From JAGVPT01 sp963717445 (lineage in GTDB: Bacteria; Bacteroidota; Ignavibacteria; UBA10030; UBA8401), in contig OY970334.1 of NCBI GenBank assembly GCA_963717445.1, positions 1,488,001-1,552,000 of the forward strand: DNA of 64,000 nt. Reading direction: 5' to 3'. A model generated the notes under the pieces. The model did not search any database, had not been told where the DNA came from, and saw only the letters and a list, made by a program, of their open reading frames with translations. A program made the translations under genes and the position numbers. The stretch's first letter is position 1, and each line of letters starts with the position of its first letter. Below are positions 38,694 to 49,351 of the stretch, one piece after another.

Positions 38694-40613
38694 TTACCAC
38701 CCTAACTTCGCCTGAAGGTCAAGGGAATTCGATGACGGTGCTACACGCAGCGAAAGCACATCTCCTCCGGAAACCGACGGCGTAAAGAGAAGCACGTCCA
38801 GCAAATTGAATGCGTACACACCTACGGTAATTTCCCCCAGCAAAAGCCGTTGAGACTTGGCGGTGGTAAAATGATTATAGGTCGATAACATCGCTTGTTT
38901 ATCCGCCCCTATGTTTGCCGCATTTGTCTCTGCTTGATACGTTTGTGCGGCTTTATTGTAGTCATCCATTTTATTCGTATAGTCAAGCTGTGATTGAACA
39001 GTCCCTGCTGCTGCGGCAATAAATGCCACGCCAAGGAATGTCCCCATCACGGAGCGCTCGTGGTAGAGTTGCCCCCACCCCGGCCACAACATGGAACGCC
39101 AGAGGGAATTCATGGTCGTTTTAGGCTGAAGCGCATATTGAATTGTGTAAGTGTTGTCCGCGGTAAAATTCATCTCGCGTTCGAACTGTTCGTAACCTTT
39201 TCTGCTCACAACCACCGTTTGCTCTCCGACGGGGACATCGAATTCACTCGCCGGAACCTTGCCAAGCTGCTGATCGCTGACATAAGCAAGAGCCGTATAG
39301 TTTCCTTTGAATCTCAATTTTGCCGTCACCGGTTTTAAGTCCACGGCAATTTCATAGTCTTTGTATTCGTTCAGCGAAAGTCTTTGGATGAACGGCTTAT
39401 AGCCGTTTTTCTCTACACGAATTTCGTAGTCACCCCACGCAAGATGGTCCACTCTTCTATTATTAATAAGGGTTCCATTCCCTTGGTTATTAATAAAAAG
39501 CCTTCCTTCAAGCGGAGACTTGAAGACAAGGTTTGCAAGCTTCAATTGCTCCAGCGCGATGTCAATTTTTGTCGAACCGTTTTCGGCAATTTGAATCTTT
39601 TGTGTATAGGGCGCATATCCGTCTTTATGGACTTCAAGAGTTTTTAACCCGGATGTGATGTTTTCGATCTTTAATTTCGGAGTCGCTTTGCCGACGAGCT
39701 GCCCATCAAGGTACACACTCGCATCTTGGACAGAGGAAGTAAGGTCGATCGAGGGTGGCTCAATGGCAGCTCCCGTCGGGTGGAAGAAAATAAAATCGCC
39801 TCCCTCGTCTCCCGCTTCCTGAATAACGCCGTACTGCGGCAATTGTTGGTTAGGGCTATTATTGGTGACGGGTTCTTGAATGCTGGCAAACAAATGCTGC
39901 GCGGACAAAAACTGATCTTTGTTCTCTTGTAAATATTTCACAAGATATTCAACGAAGACACTCTTGTCGGGAACAACATTCAGCGTTCCACTCGTGATCG
40001 CACGGCGACTTGGCTTCTTCAGCAATTCTTGTGTTGACGCGCTCGCATCGGAAAAAGCGTTGCGCATTTTAAAAATCCCGCCTGAAAAACACGCATCACT
40101 GATGAGAAGGATGTGCCGTGCTTTTATTCCCCTCAGATTGTCACGGATGTCGGCGTTGGAAATCCAGTTGTCGCGTACTTTTTCACGTGCATCGGCGGGA
40201 AGCCAGTATCCCTCTCCTCGCTTCTCATCAAAAAATCCGTGGCCGGCATAAAAGATCAGCAGGTTATCATTTTCGCCGACCTCGTCAACGAGCTGTTCGA
40301 GCACTTGATAAATATCGGATCGTTTAGGGTTCTTCAAGAACATGATGTTCTTCTCATCAAAGCCGTACGATTGCACCAAAACATCCTTGACTCGTCCCGC
40401 ATCCTGAATCGGCTCGGAGAGTTGGTTAATCGCTTGATCAAGGTATTCCTGATTGGCTATGAGGAAGGCATAATATTTCCCTACCTCTTGAGCTCGTTCA
40501 TCAAGAGTGTCGGTGACCTTAAAAAAACCTCGGTTTTGAGAGCAAAGATTTTGAGGATAGAGAAAAACAAGAATGGCAAAACAAACGCACACCAGCTTGT
40601 AAAATAGTTTCAT
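38694..40613 (-). CDS. exported caspase-family (C14) protease with PEGA domains and membrane tail
   Basis: A signal peptide (MKLFYKLVCVCFAILVF ... CSQ) is followed by a caspase/metacaspase domain with His in LLIFYAGHGFF and Cys in LLISDACFSGG. Three PEGA-type beta domains follow (ASVYLDGQLVG ... TLEVHKDGYAPY; YEIRVEKNGYKPF; QTVVVSRKGYEQF), then a C-terminal WPGWGQLYHERSVMGTFLG region with hydrophobic spans. ATG 40613 with AGGGGG upstream is preferred to the ORF start at 40661. It lies 273 bp downstream of the LPP20/DUF4384 gene on the same strand, a pairing that suggests a shared envelope role. Confidence 0.88.
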   Translation of the reverse strand: MKLFYKLVCVCFAILVFLYPQNLCSQNRGFFKVTDTLDERAQEVGKYYAFLIANQEYLDQAINQLSEPIQDAGRVKDVLVQSYGFDEKNIMFLKNPKRSDIYQVLEQLVDEVGENDNLLIFYAGHGFFDEKRGEGYWLPADAREKVRDNWISNADIRDNLRGIKARHILLISDACFSGGIFKMRNAFSDASASTQELLKKPSRRAITSGTLNVVPDKSVFVEYLVKYLQENKDQFLSAQHLFASIQEPVTNNSPNQQLPQYGVIQEAGDEGGDFIFFHPTGAAIEPPSIDLTSSVQDASVYLDGQLVGKATPKLKIENITSGLKTLEVHKDGYAPYTQKIQIAENGSTKIDIALEQLKLANLVFKSPLEGRLFINNQGNGTLINNRRVDHLAWGDYEIRVEKNGYKPFIQRLSLNEYKDYEIAVDLKPVTAKLRFKGNYTALAYVSDQQLGKVPASEFDVPVGEQTVVVSRKGYEQFEREMNFTADNTYTIQYALQPKTTMNSLWRSMLWPGWGQLYHERSVMGTFLGVAFIAAAAGTVQSQLDYTNKMDDYNKAAQTYQAETNAANIGADKQAMLSTYNHFTTAKSQRLLLGEITVGVYAFNLLDVLLFTPSVSGGDVLSLRVAPSSNSLDLQAKLGW

Positions 40614-40886
40614 ACAACCCCCTAAAGAAAAAGTTGTTAAAAGAGGGATATGGATCTGCAATACACGGTATATATTAAACTTCCTGGTCCAATCTTCGAA
40701 GGCTCATCTGCAAATATCTTGAAATCATGTGGACGGGATTTCCAACGGCACGAGCCGTTCTTTCGCCGTGCTGAGAAAATACGCTCTTCACGTCTCGTTT
40801 CGAAGAACACGGAAATACGAAAGGCGATAATAAACATAATGAGAAAACAGTTAATGTGGATTTCATCCTGCATTCGGTAAAAATCA

Positions 40887-42416
40887 TTATTGGTCTACTG
40901 TGGTCAACGTGACTCTTGTCTCGGCCTGCAATGTTCCCATTGTTGCTTTTTTCATGCCGCGCGTCGTCGCGACAAATGTTCCCAGGCTGTCTCTCAAGAT
41001 TTCATACCCGTCAGACTGAATGGTCGCGACGGGCTCGAATTGTTCCGTGCGTGCAAAGACTTGGAGAACTTCAGCGCCGAATGGAGCATCGCATTCAAAT
41101 TCCTCCGGAATTTCCACAGGCTTGTTAATCTTTGTTTCATCGATATAGTAATTTGACAGCAGCAAGGTTCGCTTTCCGTTCGCAAGGTGGTACACAAATC
41201 GAATGTAACTCGGAATGTTTACCCGGACATAGACCTTCATCCTCTCTCCTTTTGTAAACAACAAATTCTCAATTCCTTTGCTCGTCCATACGTCGAGCAG
41301 GAGCCCTCCTCCGACAACTTCATCTTTTCGGAATTGTTTTTGATCGCTCAAAGCCTGCTCGAAGTTTTGAGGTTTTATGTCGAGGTTTGTTCGCTGAATG
41401 ATTGAATCCGGCACAAATCGCTCAACGCTGGCTACGGTTCTATTGTCAGCCTTGTTTCGGAGAGACATGATGAATTTCAACCCCCCCGCTTCATCCCAAT
41501 ACGTTCCCACGGCAATAAGATCAGCCGCCGCGCCGTCGCCGACAAGCTCCCATTCCGCCGAGCTGACAACAACAGGCTCGAACATATGCTGAAAGTATCT
41601 CGAAAACGGACTCCCCATTTTTGTGTCCCGAAACGTGAGGGGCGTCACCAATATCTTGTATCGTTGCGACGGGATTTGCTCTTTTAAACAATAGGTCAAA
41701 TACCAAGCAAGATCATCGAGAGATTCCAGAGGCTTCTGAACCAAGGCAGCGATTGCTTGATTAATCCGAGATATGCGCACTTGATCCTCTTCCACATCCT
41801 TTCCAAGTCCGGCGAACGCTTTGTCGATCGACGACTGCACAGCAGCACAGACTGCTTCAGCTTCCTCGAGTTGTTGAAATGCAGGATAGCACGCTAAATA
41901 TTCAGCAATGGCTTTTCCCCGTTCTTTCGATTTCTCGTAAGCGGCGCCGCTTTGTAGATGTTGTTGGACAATGTCCCGGCATTCCTTTTCCTTTGCTTCA
42001 TACAATGAGAAAATTTTCTCCCTTTCTGCATAAGCGAATGAATAGCACATTTCCGCATCATCGTCGTAGTAGGATAAAATATCAAGACCTCGCAGACTTA
42101 AGGTAGAACTGCTTTGGACCGCTGAGCTGAAATACTCGGCATATTTGCCCGATTTTTCTTCTGCCTGCGAGACGACCGTGCTCTGAATGGTCACGCGAAC
42201 CTTCTGCACTAAATTTGCCTTTGCATTGTCCTCCGATAGCTTTTGACATTTTGCTTTGTCGTTGTCTTCCAGCTTGGCCATCCCGAAACCGGTAATGTAT
42301 AATTCATCGGGAAAGCGCGCGCTCCTTCCCTGGTTCTTCACCCAGTCCGGAATATCTGCAAAGCAGGAAAATACAACTGTTATGCAACTAAGGATTACCC
42401 AAATTTGTCTGTTCAT
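40887..42416 (-). CDS. exported LPP20-like / DUF4384 protein
   Basis: 509 aa with a signal peptide (MNRQIWVILSCITVVFSCFA). The N-terminal LPP20-like part is IPDWVKNQG, ELYITGFGMAK and DNAKANLVQKVRVTIQST; a helical middle follows; the C-terminal DUF4384-like part is GGGLLLDVWTSKGIENLLFT, GERMKVYVRVNIPSYIRFVY, KPVEIPEEFECDAPFG and ILQVFA-type strands. The order LPP20 then caspase recurs in many genomes according to domain co-occurrence knowledge; the biochemical role is unknown. Confidence 0.8.
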   Translation of the reverse strand: MNRQIWVILSCITVVFSCFADIPDWVKNQGRSARFPDELYITGFGMAKLEDNDKAKCQKLSEDNAKANLVQKVRVTIQSTVVSQAEEKSGKYAEYFSSAVQSSSTLSLRGLDILSYYDDDAEMCYSFAYAEREKIFSLYEAKEKECRDIVQQHLQSGAAYEKSKERGKAIAEYLACYPAFQQLEEAEAVCAAVQSSIDKAFAGLGKDVEEDQVRISRINQAIAALVQKPLESLDDLAWYLTYCLKEQIPSQRYKILVTPLTFRDTKMGSPFSRYFQHMFEPVVVSSAEWELVGDGAAADLIAVGTYWDEAGGLKFIMSLRNKADNRTVASVERFVPDSIIQRTNLDIKPQNFEQALSDQKQFRKDEVVGGGLLLDVWTSKGIENLLFTKGERMKVYVRVNIPSYIRFVYHLANGKRTLLLSNYYIDETKINKPVEIPEEFECDAPFGAEVLQVFARTEQFEPVATIQSDGYEILRDSLGTFVATTRGMKKATMGTLQAETRVTLTTVDQ

Positions 42417-42662
42417 GTGAGGAAGGCCTTTTACAGCGTATGCTATGTAGGAAGCGTTGGTAAGACATTGTTGCTAACCCCTACCGCCCGCGAATATCCT
42501 GTGTGACGTGCCCCCAATGTATTTGCATTGCCGCGTGGTCAAAATTCTTCAGCCATCAACAAGCTGAACTAGAAAACTGTTTCCCCTCCTAGCAGATCTC
42601 GCTTATCAAAAACTCAATGACGGCTTCTCTAACAATTCCTGACGCCGAAGGACTAAATACGA

Positions 42663-42704
42663 AAGCCTCTGCCAGCTTTCGCCAACAGAGGCTTCTCTTT
42701 TTCT
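42663..42704 (+). terminator. orphan intrinsic terminator
   Basis: AAGCCTCTG (42663-42671), 14-nt loop, CAGAGGCTT (42686-42694), then CTCTTTTTC. No rightward gene lies before it. Confidence 0.5.
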
Positions 42705-43410
42705 CCACTTTCTCCAACACAGGAGTCCCCGTTGCCGCTAGGGTCAATGTGTTCGGTTCGGGAGAATATGGAACTAAATCAAGATAAAGTCAATACCTGT
42801 TTCAAGGTATATTGGGGAGTAGGTCGGTTTCGAGCCGTGGCAATCCTTGCGCCAACAATTGTATATGGGGTGGATTAGATTACGTAAGCATTTTACGGAC
42901 AAGTCAAAGACCCAGCAATGAACGGTTGGTTTTACGAATTCAGAAAGGTCAAAAACTTATTTCGCCTCAACCTTGCACCCAAAACAATCGGCTAAACACT
43001 CTGTGAATTCCAAGGGGAGCTGATCTTGCTCTATTCCAAAGGGCTTTTTTAGAATGTCTAGCCGAGTCAATCTACTCTAACATTTATGTAGGGTTCCCAT
43101 TACCAGGCCTAAAGAAGAAGTCCTTTGACGAGGAACCTTAAGGAATTTTAATGATAGCGATTGAGTCGCCACCGCTCTCCTTTTCTACCGTTGCATTTGT
43201 ATTCGATTTGTACTAGGTTTAAATCAAACTCGACACCAAAGTACCAAAGAGACCCTTCAGAATTGACGGCATCCTTTCAAGCTAAAAACAGCATACATTA
43301 CGAGACCACGTTACGCATCGTAAGGAATCCCTAAGAACACGGAGCAACACGAACGTTTAAATCCGGTTTCGTGAGGGTCAATGCTTTCTTTCATACAGAG
43401 CTGATAAATT

Positions 43411-43525
43411 GAGACTTCTGAATAATTTTAAAAGCATAGCTCACGCACGCGAAGTGGCAAAATAATTTAAAAACAGAGTTTTTGCGCCTTCGCGGCTTGG
43501 CGAGAGACAATTTTTCAGAAACCTC
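43411..43525 (+). repeat. ~115-bp inverted-repeat element, copy B
   Basis: GAGACTTCTGAATAATTTT ... GCGCCTTCGCGGCTTGGCGA ... TTCAGAAACCTC. Same family and orientation as copy A. Confidence 0.65.
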
Positions 43526-43750
43526 AAATTACAAATCCTGAGAAGGATGCTTTCTTCGTGCTCTTCGTGAGCTTTGTGGATAATTCAGTGCTTTGCGTAA
43601 CATCCCTCACAAAAAGAAGACTTTTTGCATGACGATCAATCTACGAGCTCAACGTAAATATTTCATCATAGGGAAAAATCTTACAATCAAAATCACGCAT
43701 CTCCCTGTCCCTGTTTCTTGTCTTGAAATTCATTATGGAGGATTCACAAC

Positions 43751-46700
43751 GTGAGAAATAAAATACTCTTGCTCATTCTTATTCTCTGTACATCGGGCTT
43801 TGCGAACACACGCGTTGAGAAAACAAGCGATGGAGTTGTACTTCATACTCCCCAAGGCATTATAAAGCTCCGTGTCATTCGCGATGATATCGTCCAAGTC
43901 ATCAAGTCCCCGACCGATCGACTTCCACAGAGAACAAGTTTATCGGAAGTAGACAATCTTAAGCCAACAGGCAAATATTCCATCGAGGAATCGCCAGACA
44001 AATATACAGTGAAGACTTCGAAAATGAACGTAACAATCAGCAAAGCCGATGGAGAATTACAATTTTTCGATTCGAGCAGTAACCTTCTTTTGGGAGAGCA
44101 ACAAAACGGAAGCACATTTGCACCATCGCACTCCCCCGGCGATACGGCTTGGGTAGTGGAACAGAAATTTTCATCGCCACCAGACGAAGCGATCTTTGGC
44201 CTCGGCCAATATCAATTCGATGTGATGAACTGGAAGAACGGACACATGCGAATGAAGCAGCAGAACACCGCCATCGCAAGCCCGGTTATCGTTTCCAATA
44301 AAGGATACGGTCTATTCTGGGATAACTATTCCTACACGGAGTTCAATCCCGAGAGGGAGAACATCCAAGTCCAGCGCATCGACGATAATAATATCGGCGC
44401 TCAATTTGTTCCGGCAACGTCCGGAACGTATACCTTTATCCTCGACCGTCCGGGTTCCTCGCCAATCGAGATGATGCTAAACGGGAAAAAAGTGTTCAGC
44501 CTTGTCGCCGGCGTCGGCTACTCTCCATCGATAATAAAAGCGGACCTTCAAGCCGGAACATCGTACACCTTTAACATAAAAAACCTTGCAACAAGGATTA
44601 CTCCTGTGATCTCTTCCCAGTATTTGATTCCAGCGGGGGGAAAACCCGGAGAGCACGGATTGAAAGGTGAATATTTCCCAAACATGAAGCTCGAAGGAAC
44701 ACCATCATTCACGCGCGTTGATTCGGTCATCGATTTCGATTGGGGAAACGGCCCGCCGATAAAAGGTTTCAAAACAGTCGAATACTCGGTCCGATGGACC
44801 GGCACACTGACCGCTCCTGCAACGGTCAAAGGTGCTTCGATTGATATAACAACCGATGATGGCACACGCCTTTTTGTCGACGGAAAGAAAGTGATCGACA
44901 ACTGGAGAGACCGTTCACCCGAAACCGACAGCTACATCATGGATCTCGATTCGGGAAAAGTGTATGCAATTAAGATCGAGTATTATCAGAACGGCGGCGG
45001 TGCCTCTGCACGATTATCGTGGACTGCAGGGTCGACAGGTACCGATAATCATTTTCTCAACCAAATAGCGCTCTCGTGCCGAACGCCGGAGATGGCCGGG
45101 GAGATGTCGTTAAAATCGCAAATCGCGGATGCGATCGATTACTATTTTGTCTATGGCCCCGAGGCCGATCAAATCATTTCGGGAATAAGAACGATTACCG
45201 GCAAAGCACCGCTCTATCCAAAATGGGCGTATGGCCTGTTCATGAGTCAGTACGGCTGGAAGACCCAGGAAAAGATCCAAAGCGTAATTGACGGTTATCG
45301 GGAGCGGAACATTCCGCTCAACGTCGTCGTGCAGGATGCCGAGTACTGGCCGCTGTATCCGGAGAATTTATGGGGCTCGCATCTTTTCGATTCTGCCCGC
45401 TATGCAAAACCGAAAGCGATGGTGGATCACATTCACGATCAACATGCGCACACCATTATCTCCGTCTGGCCGCGGATTAACAAAGGAACCGACGTGTACG
45501 ACAGCATGAATGCTAGAGGATTTCTGCTCGGCCTTCAAAACACCGCCGCGAATACGAATGAGGGAGTCGTCCTTCAAAATGACTTGCCGAATGCCGCATA
45601 CGATCCATTCAATCCGGCAGCTAGAAAACTCTTCTGGAGTTTCATAAACGAACGGCTCTTCAAACTTGGATTCGATGGCTGGTGGATGGACGCATCCGAG
45701 CCTGAATGGGGATATGATTTCTCGAGGGCACATACTGCAATGGGAACCGGCAACCGCTATCTGAATGCTTACCCGTTGATGTCGACAAAAGGTGTGTACG
45801 AGGGACAACTTTCGACCGGAAGCACAAAACGTCCGTATATTTTGACCCGCTCTTCCTTTGTCGGCCAGCAGCGCTATGCATCGACAACATGGAACGGTGA
45901 TGTCAGTCCGGATTGGGACACGTACCGCAAAGAAATTCCAGCCGGACTAAATTATTGTATTACAGGTTTGCCGTACTGGACGGTGGACATTGGCGGATTT
46001 GTCCCGTATAAATTTGCCGATTCGCCCGAGTATCCTGAATTACTTGAGCGCTGGTACAAGTACGGAACGTTTCTGCCCATCCTTCGCGTCCATGGGTGCA
46101 GGAAAACCGAATTCTGGAATTATGACAGCAGCACGGTAGCGCTCTTGACGAAATACACAAACTTGCGTTATCGATTGATGCCGTATATTTATTCCCTCGG
46201 CGCAGAAGTGACACTAAACGATTTCACGATCTACCGCGCCCTGGTCATGGATTTTAGGAACGATACGAATGTGTACAACATTAAAGATCAGTTCATGTTC
46301 GGAAATGAATTCTTGGTCTCCCCCGTTGTCGAACAACATGCGCAATCGAGAAAAGTGTATCTGCCAAAAAAAGAAGGAGGTTGGATCGATTTTTGGACCG
46401 GTGTAAAATACGAACCGACTCAAACCATCGATGCTGCAGCACCGCTTGAGACGATTCCTCTTTTTGTCAAAGCCGGATCAATCGTTCCGATGGGACCATT
46501 CATTCAATACGCCGAAGAAAAAACAAACGGTGACATTGAGCTGCGGGTGTATCCGGGAGCCGACGGTTCATTTTCTTTGTATGAAGATGAGAACGATAAT
46601 TTTAATTATGAAAAGGGAAAATATACGATCATACCATTTTCATGGAACGATAAAGCCAAAACTCTTACCATCGGCAAGCGCCAGAGTGCGTATAAAGGGA

Positions 46701-46831
46701 TGATACAGAAGAGGACCATCAATGTTGTGGTAGTGAATCAATCGAACGGTACAGGAATTGAACCTTCAAAAGCGTCCAAAATAATACATTATTCTGGAAA
46801 ACCTATTACAGTAAGAATGGATGAACGATGA
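43751..46831 (+). CDS. secreted GH31 glycosidase with PA14 insert, alpha-xylosidase-like
   Basis: 1,026 aa, exported (MRNKILLLILILCTSGFA). The GH31 N-terminal beta-sandwich is followed by a PA14 domain at ~305-440 (GLKGEYFPNMKLEGTPSF ... ITTDDGTRLFVDGKKVIDNW) inserted before the barrel. Catalytic signatures are GFDGWWMDASEPE (Asp nucleophile) and TWNGDVSPDW (Asp acid/base). The C-terminal beta domains end IELRVYPGADGSFSLYEDE. The PA14-GH31 layout is that of known xyloglucan alpha-xylosidases. The start is GTG 43751, with GGAGG 10 nt before. It overlaps the next GH31 gene by ATGA. Confidence 0.92.
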   Translation: MRNKILLLILILCTSGFANTRVEKTSDGVVLHTPQGIIKLRVIRDDIVQVIKSPTDRLPQRTSLSEVDNLKPTGKYSIEESPDKYTVKTSKMNVTISKADGELQFFDSSSNLLLGEQQNGSTFAPSHSPGDTAWVVEQKFSSPPDEAIFGLGQYQFDVMNWKNGHMRMKQQNTAIASPVIVSNKGYGLFWDNYSYTEFNPERENIQVQRIDDNNIGAQFVPATSGTYTFILDRPGSSPIEMMLNGKKVFSLVAGVGYSPSIIKADLQAGTSYTFNIKNLATRITPVISSQYLIPAGGKPGEHGLKGEYFPNMKLEGTPSFTRVDSVIDFDWGNGPPIKGFKTVEYSVRWTGTLTAPATVKGASIDITTDDGTRLFVDGKKVIDNWRDRSPETDSYIMDLDSGKVYAIKIEYYQNGGGASARLSWTAGSTGTDNHFLNQIALSCRTPEMAGEMSLKSQIADAIDYYFVYGPEADQIISGIRTITGKAPLYPKWAYGLFMSQYGWKTQEKIQSVIDGYRERNIPLNVVVQDAEYWPLYPENLWGSHLFDSARYAKPKAMVDHIHDQHAHTIISVWPRINKGTDVYDSMNARGFLLGLQNTAANTNEGVVLQNDLPNAAYDPFNPAARKLFWSFINERLFKLGFDGWWMDASEPEWGYDFSRAHTAMGTGNRYLNAYPLMSTKGVYEGQLSTGSTKRPYILTRSSFVGQQRYASTTWNGDVSPDWDTYRKEIPAGLNYCITGLPYWTVDIGGFVPYKFADSPEYPELLERWYKYGTFLPILRVHGCRKTEFWNYDSSTVALLTKYTNLRYRLMPYIYSLGAEVTLNDFTIYRALVMDFRNDTNVYNIKDQFMFGNEFLVSPVVEQHAQSRKVYLPKKEGGWIDFWTGVKYEPTQTIDAAAPLETIPLFVKAGSIVPMGPFIQYAEEKTNGDIELRVYPGADGSFSLYEDENDNFNYEKGKYTIIPFSWNDKAKTLTIGKRQSAYKGMIQKRTINVVVVNQSNGTGIEPSKASKIIHYSGKPITVRMDER

Positions 46832-49245
46832 GAAAAACTCATGCATTGACTTTGATACCCGTTGCAGCTGTTATTTTGAATGCAAGTATGCATACTGCAA
46901 TAGCTTCAATAACTTCCTATGCAAAAGACCCGGACGGTGTCACCTTCAGATTAGATAAAGGTACAATGAAGGTAAAAATCTGTAAGGACGATATCGTCGA
47001 AGTGAAGTTTACGACATTGCCGGACATCCCTTCCAAGGCTTCTCTGATCATAAGCAACGGCTGGGCAACCCTGCCGAAATTTGATGTCGCTGAACGTGCG
47101 GATGAAGTCACCATTTCTACAAGCAGGATAAAAATTAAAGTAAACAGGCTAACGAATTCAATCAGATACACGGATCTGAATGACGGTGTCATTCTTGCAG
47201 AAGATGACACAAGCGGCAAGATGATGGTGAGAGACACTGTTGCGGGAATCGTCACGTATGCCTGTGAGACAGAATTCATTTCGCCCGCAGATGAAGCGTT
47301 GTTCGGGCTGGGATGCCATCCTGAGGATTCGCTCGCGATGAATTATAAGGGGCGCAACCAGGATTTAGCCATCAAATATATGACAGGAGCGATGCCTGTT
47401 CTCTTATCAACCAGAGGTTATGGTCTTATGTGGGATAATTACTCGGCGTCAAATTTTTATGGAGCCGAAGCGGGCAATACCAAATACAAGTACGTGTCGG
47501 AAAGCGGCGAGATGATTGACTATTACTTTTTCTGCGGGCCGGAGTTCGACCACATCATTGCACTGTACCGGGATGCGACAGGCCAGGCTCCTATGTTTCC
47601 AAAATGGTCATTCGGGCTATTCCAATCGCAGGACAGGTACAAAAGTCAGGCAGAAGTGTTGTCGGTAAAGGACAATTATCGGAAAAACAATATTCCGGTT
47701 GATTGCATCGTTCAGGATTGGTTCTACTGGGAGCCCGATGTTATCGGCTCGCACATCATGTGGCCCGAACGATATCCGAACCCAAAAGCAATGGTTGATG
47801 AATTGCATAGCGCAAATGTCCATGCGATGATATCCATTTGGCCCGTTTTTGCAAGAGGCACCAGGAATTACGATGCATTGTCGAAAGCCGGCAACTTGAT
47901 TTCGATTGTGTGGGACAATGCAATGACCCATACGCTCGACAACTACTACGATGCGCACAGTCCAAAGGCCCGGGAAATGTACTGGCAGCAGGCAAGAGAC
48001 AGTTTAATCGCGCCGGATGGATGGGACGCATGGTGGGTCGATCAATGCGAACCCGATAATGGCGGATTATTAGATGCTCGAAGACAATGCATTTTTGCTA
48101 TCGGCAAAGGGATCGATTATTTCAACACGTATTCGCTCATGCACAGCACGGGATTGTACGATCACTGGAGAAGAGATATTCCGAACAAACGTGCTTTCTT
48201 CTTAATACGCCAGGCGTTTGCCGGACAACAGCGAAACGCCACAACGTTATGGTCATCGGATATTACGTGTACCTGGCGGGCATACAAAAGCCAGGTACCC
48301 CAGGCGATTAATGCGTGCACATCCGGGATTCCTTATTGGACTTCCGATATAGGAGGGTATCATCTCAACTGGCAATCGCCCGATTGGTCTGCACCTGCCA
48401 ACAGAGAGTTGTTTACCCGCTGGTTTCAATTTGGAACATTCTGCCCGGTATTCAGGATACACGGAAAGGGTGAACGCGCGCTGTTTTCAGAAAATTGGGA
48501 TGCAAACACAAAAGCAGTTTTGTTGAAGTACGATAATTTGCGTTATCGACTTATGCCGTATATTTATTCACTTTCTTGGAAAGTGACGGACGAGGCGTAT
48601 ACCATATTGCGGGCGTTGGCTTTCGATTTCAGGATGGATACTGCAATCGAAGGCATTCATGACCAGTACATGTTCGGTCCTGCGTTCCTGGTGAATCCTG
48701 TCACGAAACAAATGTATAGCTCCTCCGGCAACACCTCTTCTGAAAAAACCAGAAGAGTTTACCTTCCGAAAGGGACCGACTGGTTCGATTTCTGGACCGG
48801 TAATCGTCTTGCAGGCGGCCAGACAATAGATGCTCCAGCACCGATTGAAACTTTGCCTCTTTACGTCAAAGCAGGATCGATAGTGCCCATGGGTCCGTTT
48901 CTCCAATACGCTACCGAAAAACCTGCCGACCCAATTGAATTAAGGGTCTACCCCGGAGCTGACGGAGAGTTCACATTGTATGAAGATGAGAATGATACCT
49001 ACAATTATGAAAAGGGATCGTACGCAACAATTCCCATCCATTGGGATGAAAAGAAAAACACTCTCATCATCGGCGAACGCAAGGGAGAATTCAAAGGCAT
49101 GTTGGAACAAAGGACGTTCCATGTGATATGGGTTGGAAACCGTCACGGTATTGGATTAGATCCGGAGAATCGTGTTGACGCTTCGGTGTCATATAACGGA
49201 AAAAGAATCGAAATAAAAAAACTCCGGAGAGTCATTAGAAATTGA
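46828..49245 (+). CDS. secreted GH31 glycosidase without PA14
   Basis: 805 aa, exported (MRKTHALTLIPVAAVILNA). GH31 signatures are WDAWWVDQCEPDNGG (Asp nucleophile), LWSSDITCTWRAY (Asp acid/base), GIPYWTSDIGGY and the C-terminal IELRVYPGADGEFTLYEDEN. It lacks the PA14 insert of its upstream neighbour, with which it overlaps by four bases, so the two are translationally coupled. The specificity (alpha-xylosidase or alpha-glucosidase) cannot be fixed from sequence alone. Confidence 0.92.
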   Translation: MRKTHALTLIPVAAVILNASMHTAIASITSYAKDPDGVTFRLDKGTMKVKICKDDIVEVKFTTLPDIPSKASLIISNGWATLPKFDVAERADEVTISTSRIKIKVNRLTNSIRYTDLNDGVILAEDDTSGKMMVRDTVAGIVTYACETEFISPADEALFGLGCHPEDSLAMNYKGRNQDLAIKYMTGAMPVLLSTRGYGLMWDNYSASNFYGAEAGNTKYKYVSESGEMIDYYFFCGPEFDHIIALYRDATGQAPMFPKWSFGLFQSQDRYKSQAEVLSVKDNYRKNNIPVDCIVQDWFYWEPDVIGSHIMWPERYPNPKAMVDELHSANVHAMISIWPVFARGTRNYDALSKAGNLISIVWDNAMTHTLDNYYDAHSPKAREMYWQQARDSLIAPDGWDAWWVDQCEPDNGGLLDARRQCIFAIGKGIDYFNTYSLMHSTGLYDHWRRDIPNKRAFFLIRQAFAGQQRNATTLWSSDITCTWRAYKSQVPQAINACTSGIPYWTSDIGGYHLNWQSPDWSAPANRELFTRWFQFGTFCPVFRIHGKGERALFSENWDANTKAVLLKYDNLRYRLMPYIYSLSWKVTDEAYTILRALAFDFRMDTAIEGIHDQYMFGPAFLVNPVTKQMYSSSGNTSSEKTRRVYLPKGTDWFDFWTGNRLAGGQTIDAPAPIETLPLYVKAGSIVPMGPFLQYATEKPADPIELRVYPGADGEFTLYEDENDTYNYEKGSYATIPIHWDEKKNTLIIGERKGEFKGMLEQRTFHVIWVGNRHGIGLDPENRVDASVSYNGKRIEIKKLRRVIRN

Positions 49246-49351
49246 ATGATTAAGTAGGCCGTTTAGGTCTGATCACAAATTCCTAGAAACATGTCGATCC
49301 TTTTCCACAACCCGCAAATTACTCATCATGATATTTTTTTTAAGGTGCTCT

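Larger units (their letters stand above)
42417..43750. other. 1.3-kb region without a gene
   Basis: No frame here has coding character. It contains a rightward terminator-like hairpin (42663-42704) and element copy B (43411-43525). Otherwise nothing was seen; it may be decayed sequence. Confidence 0.55.
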
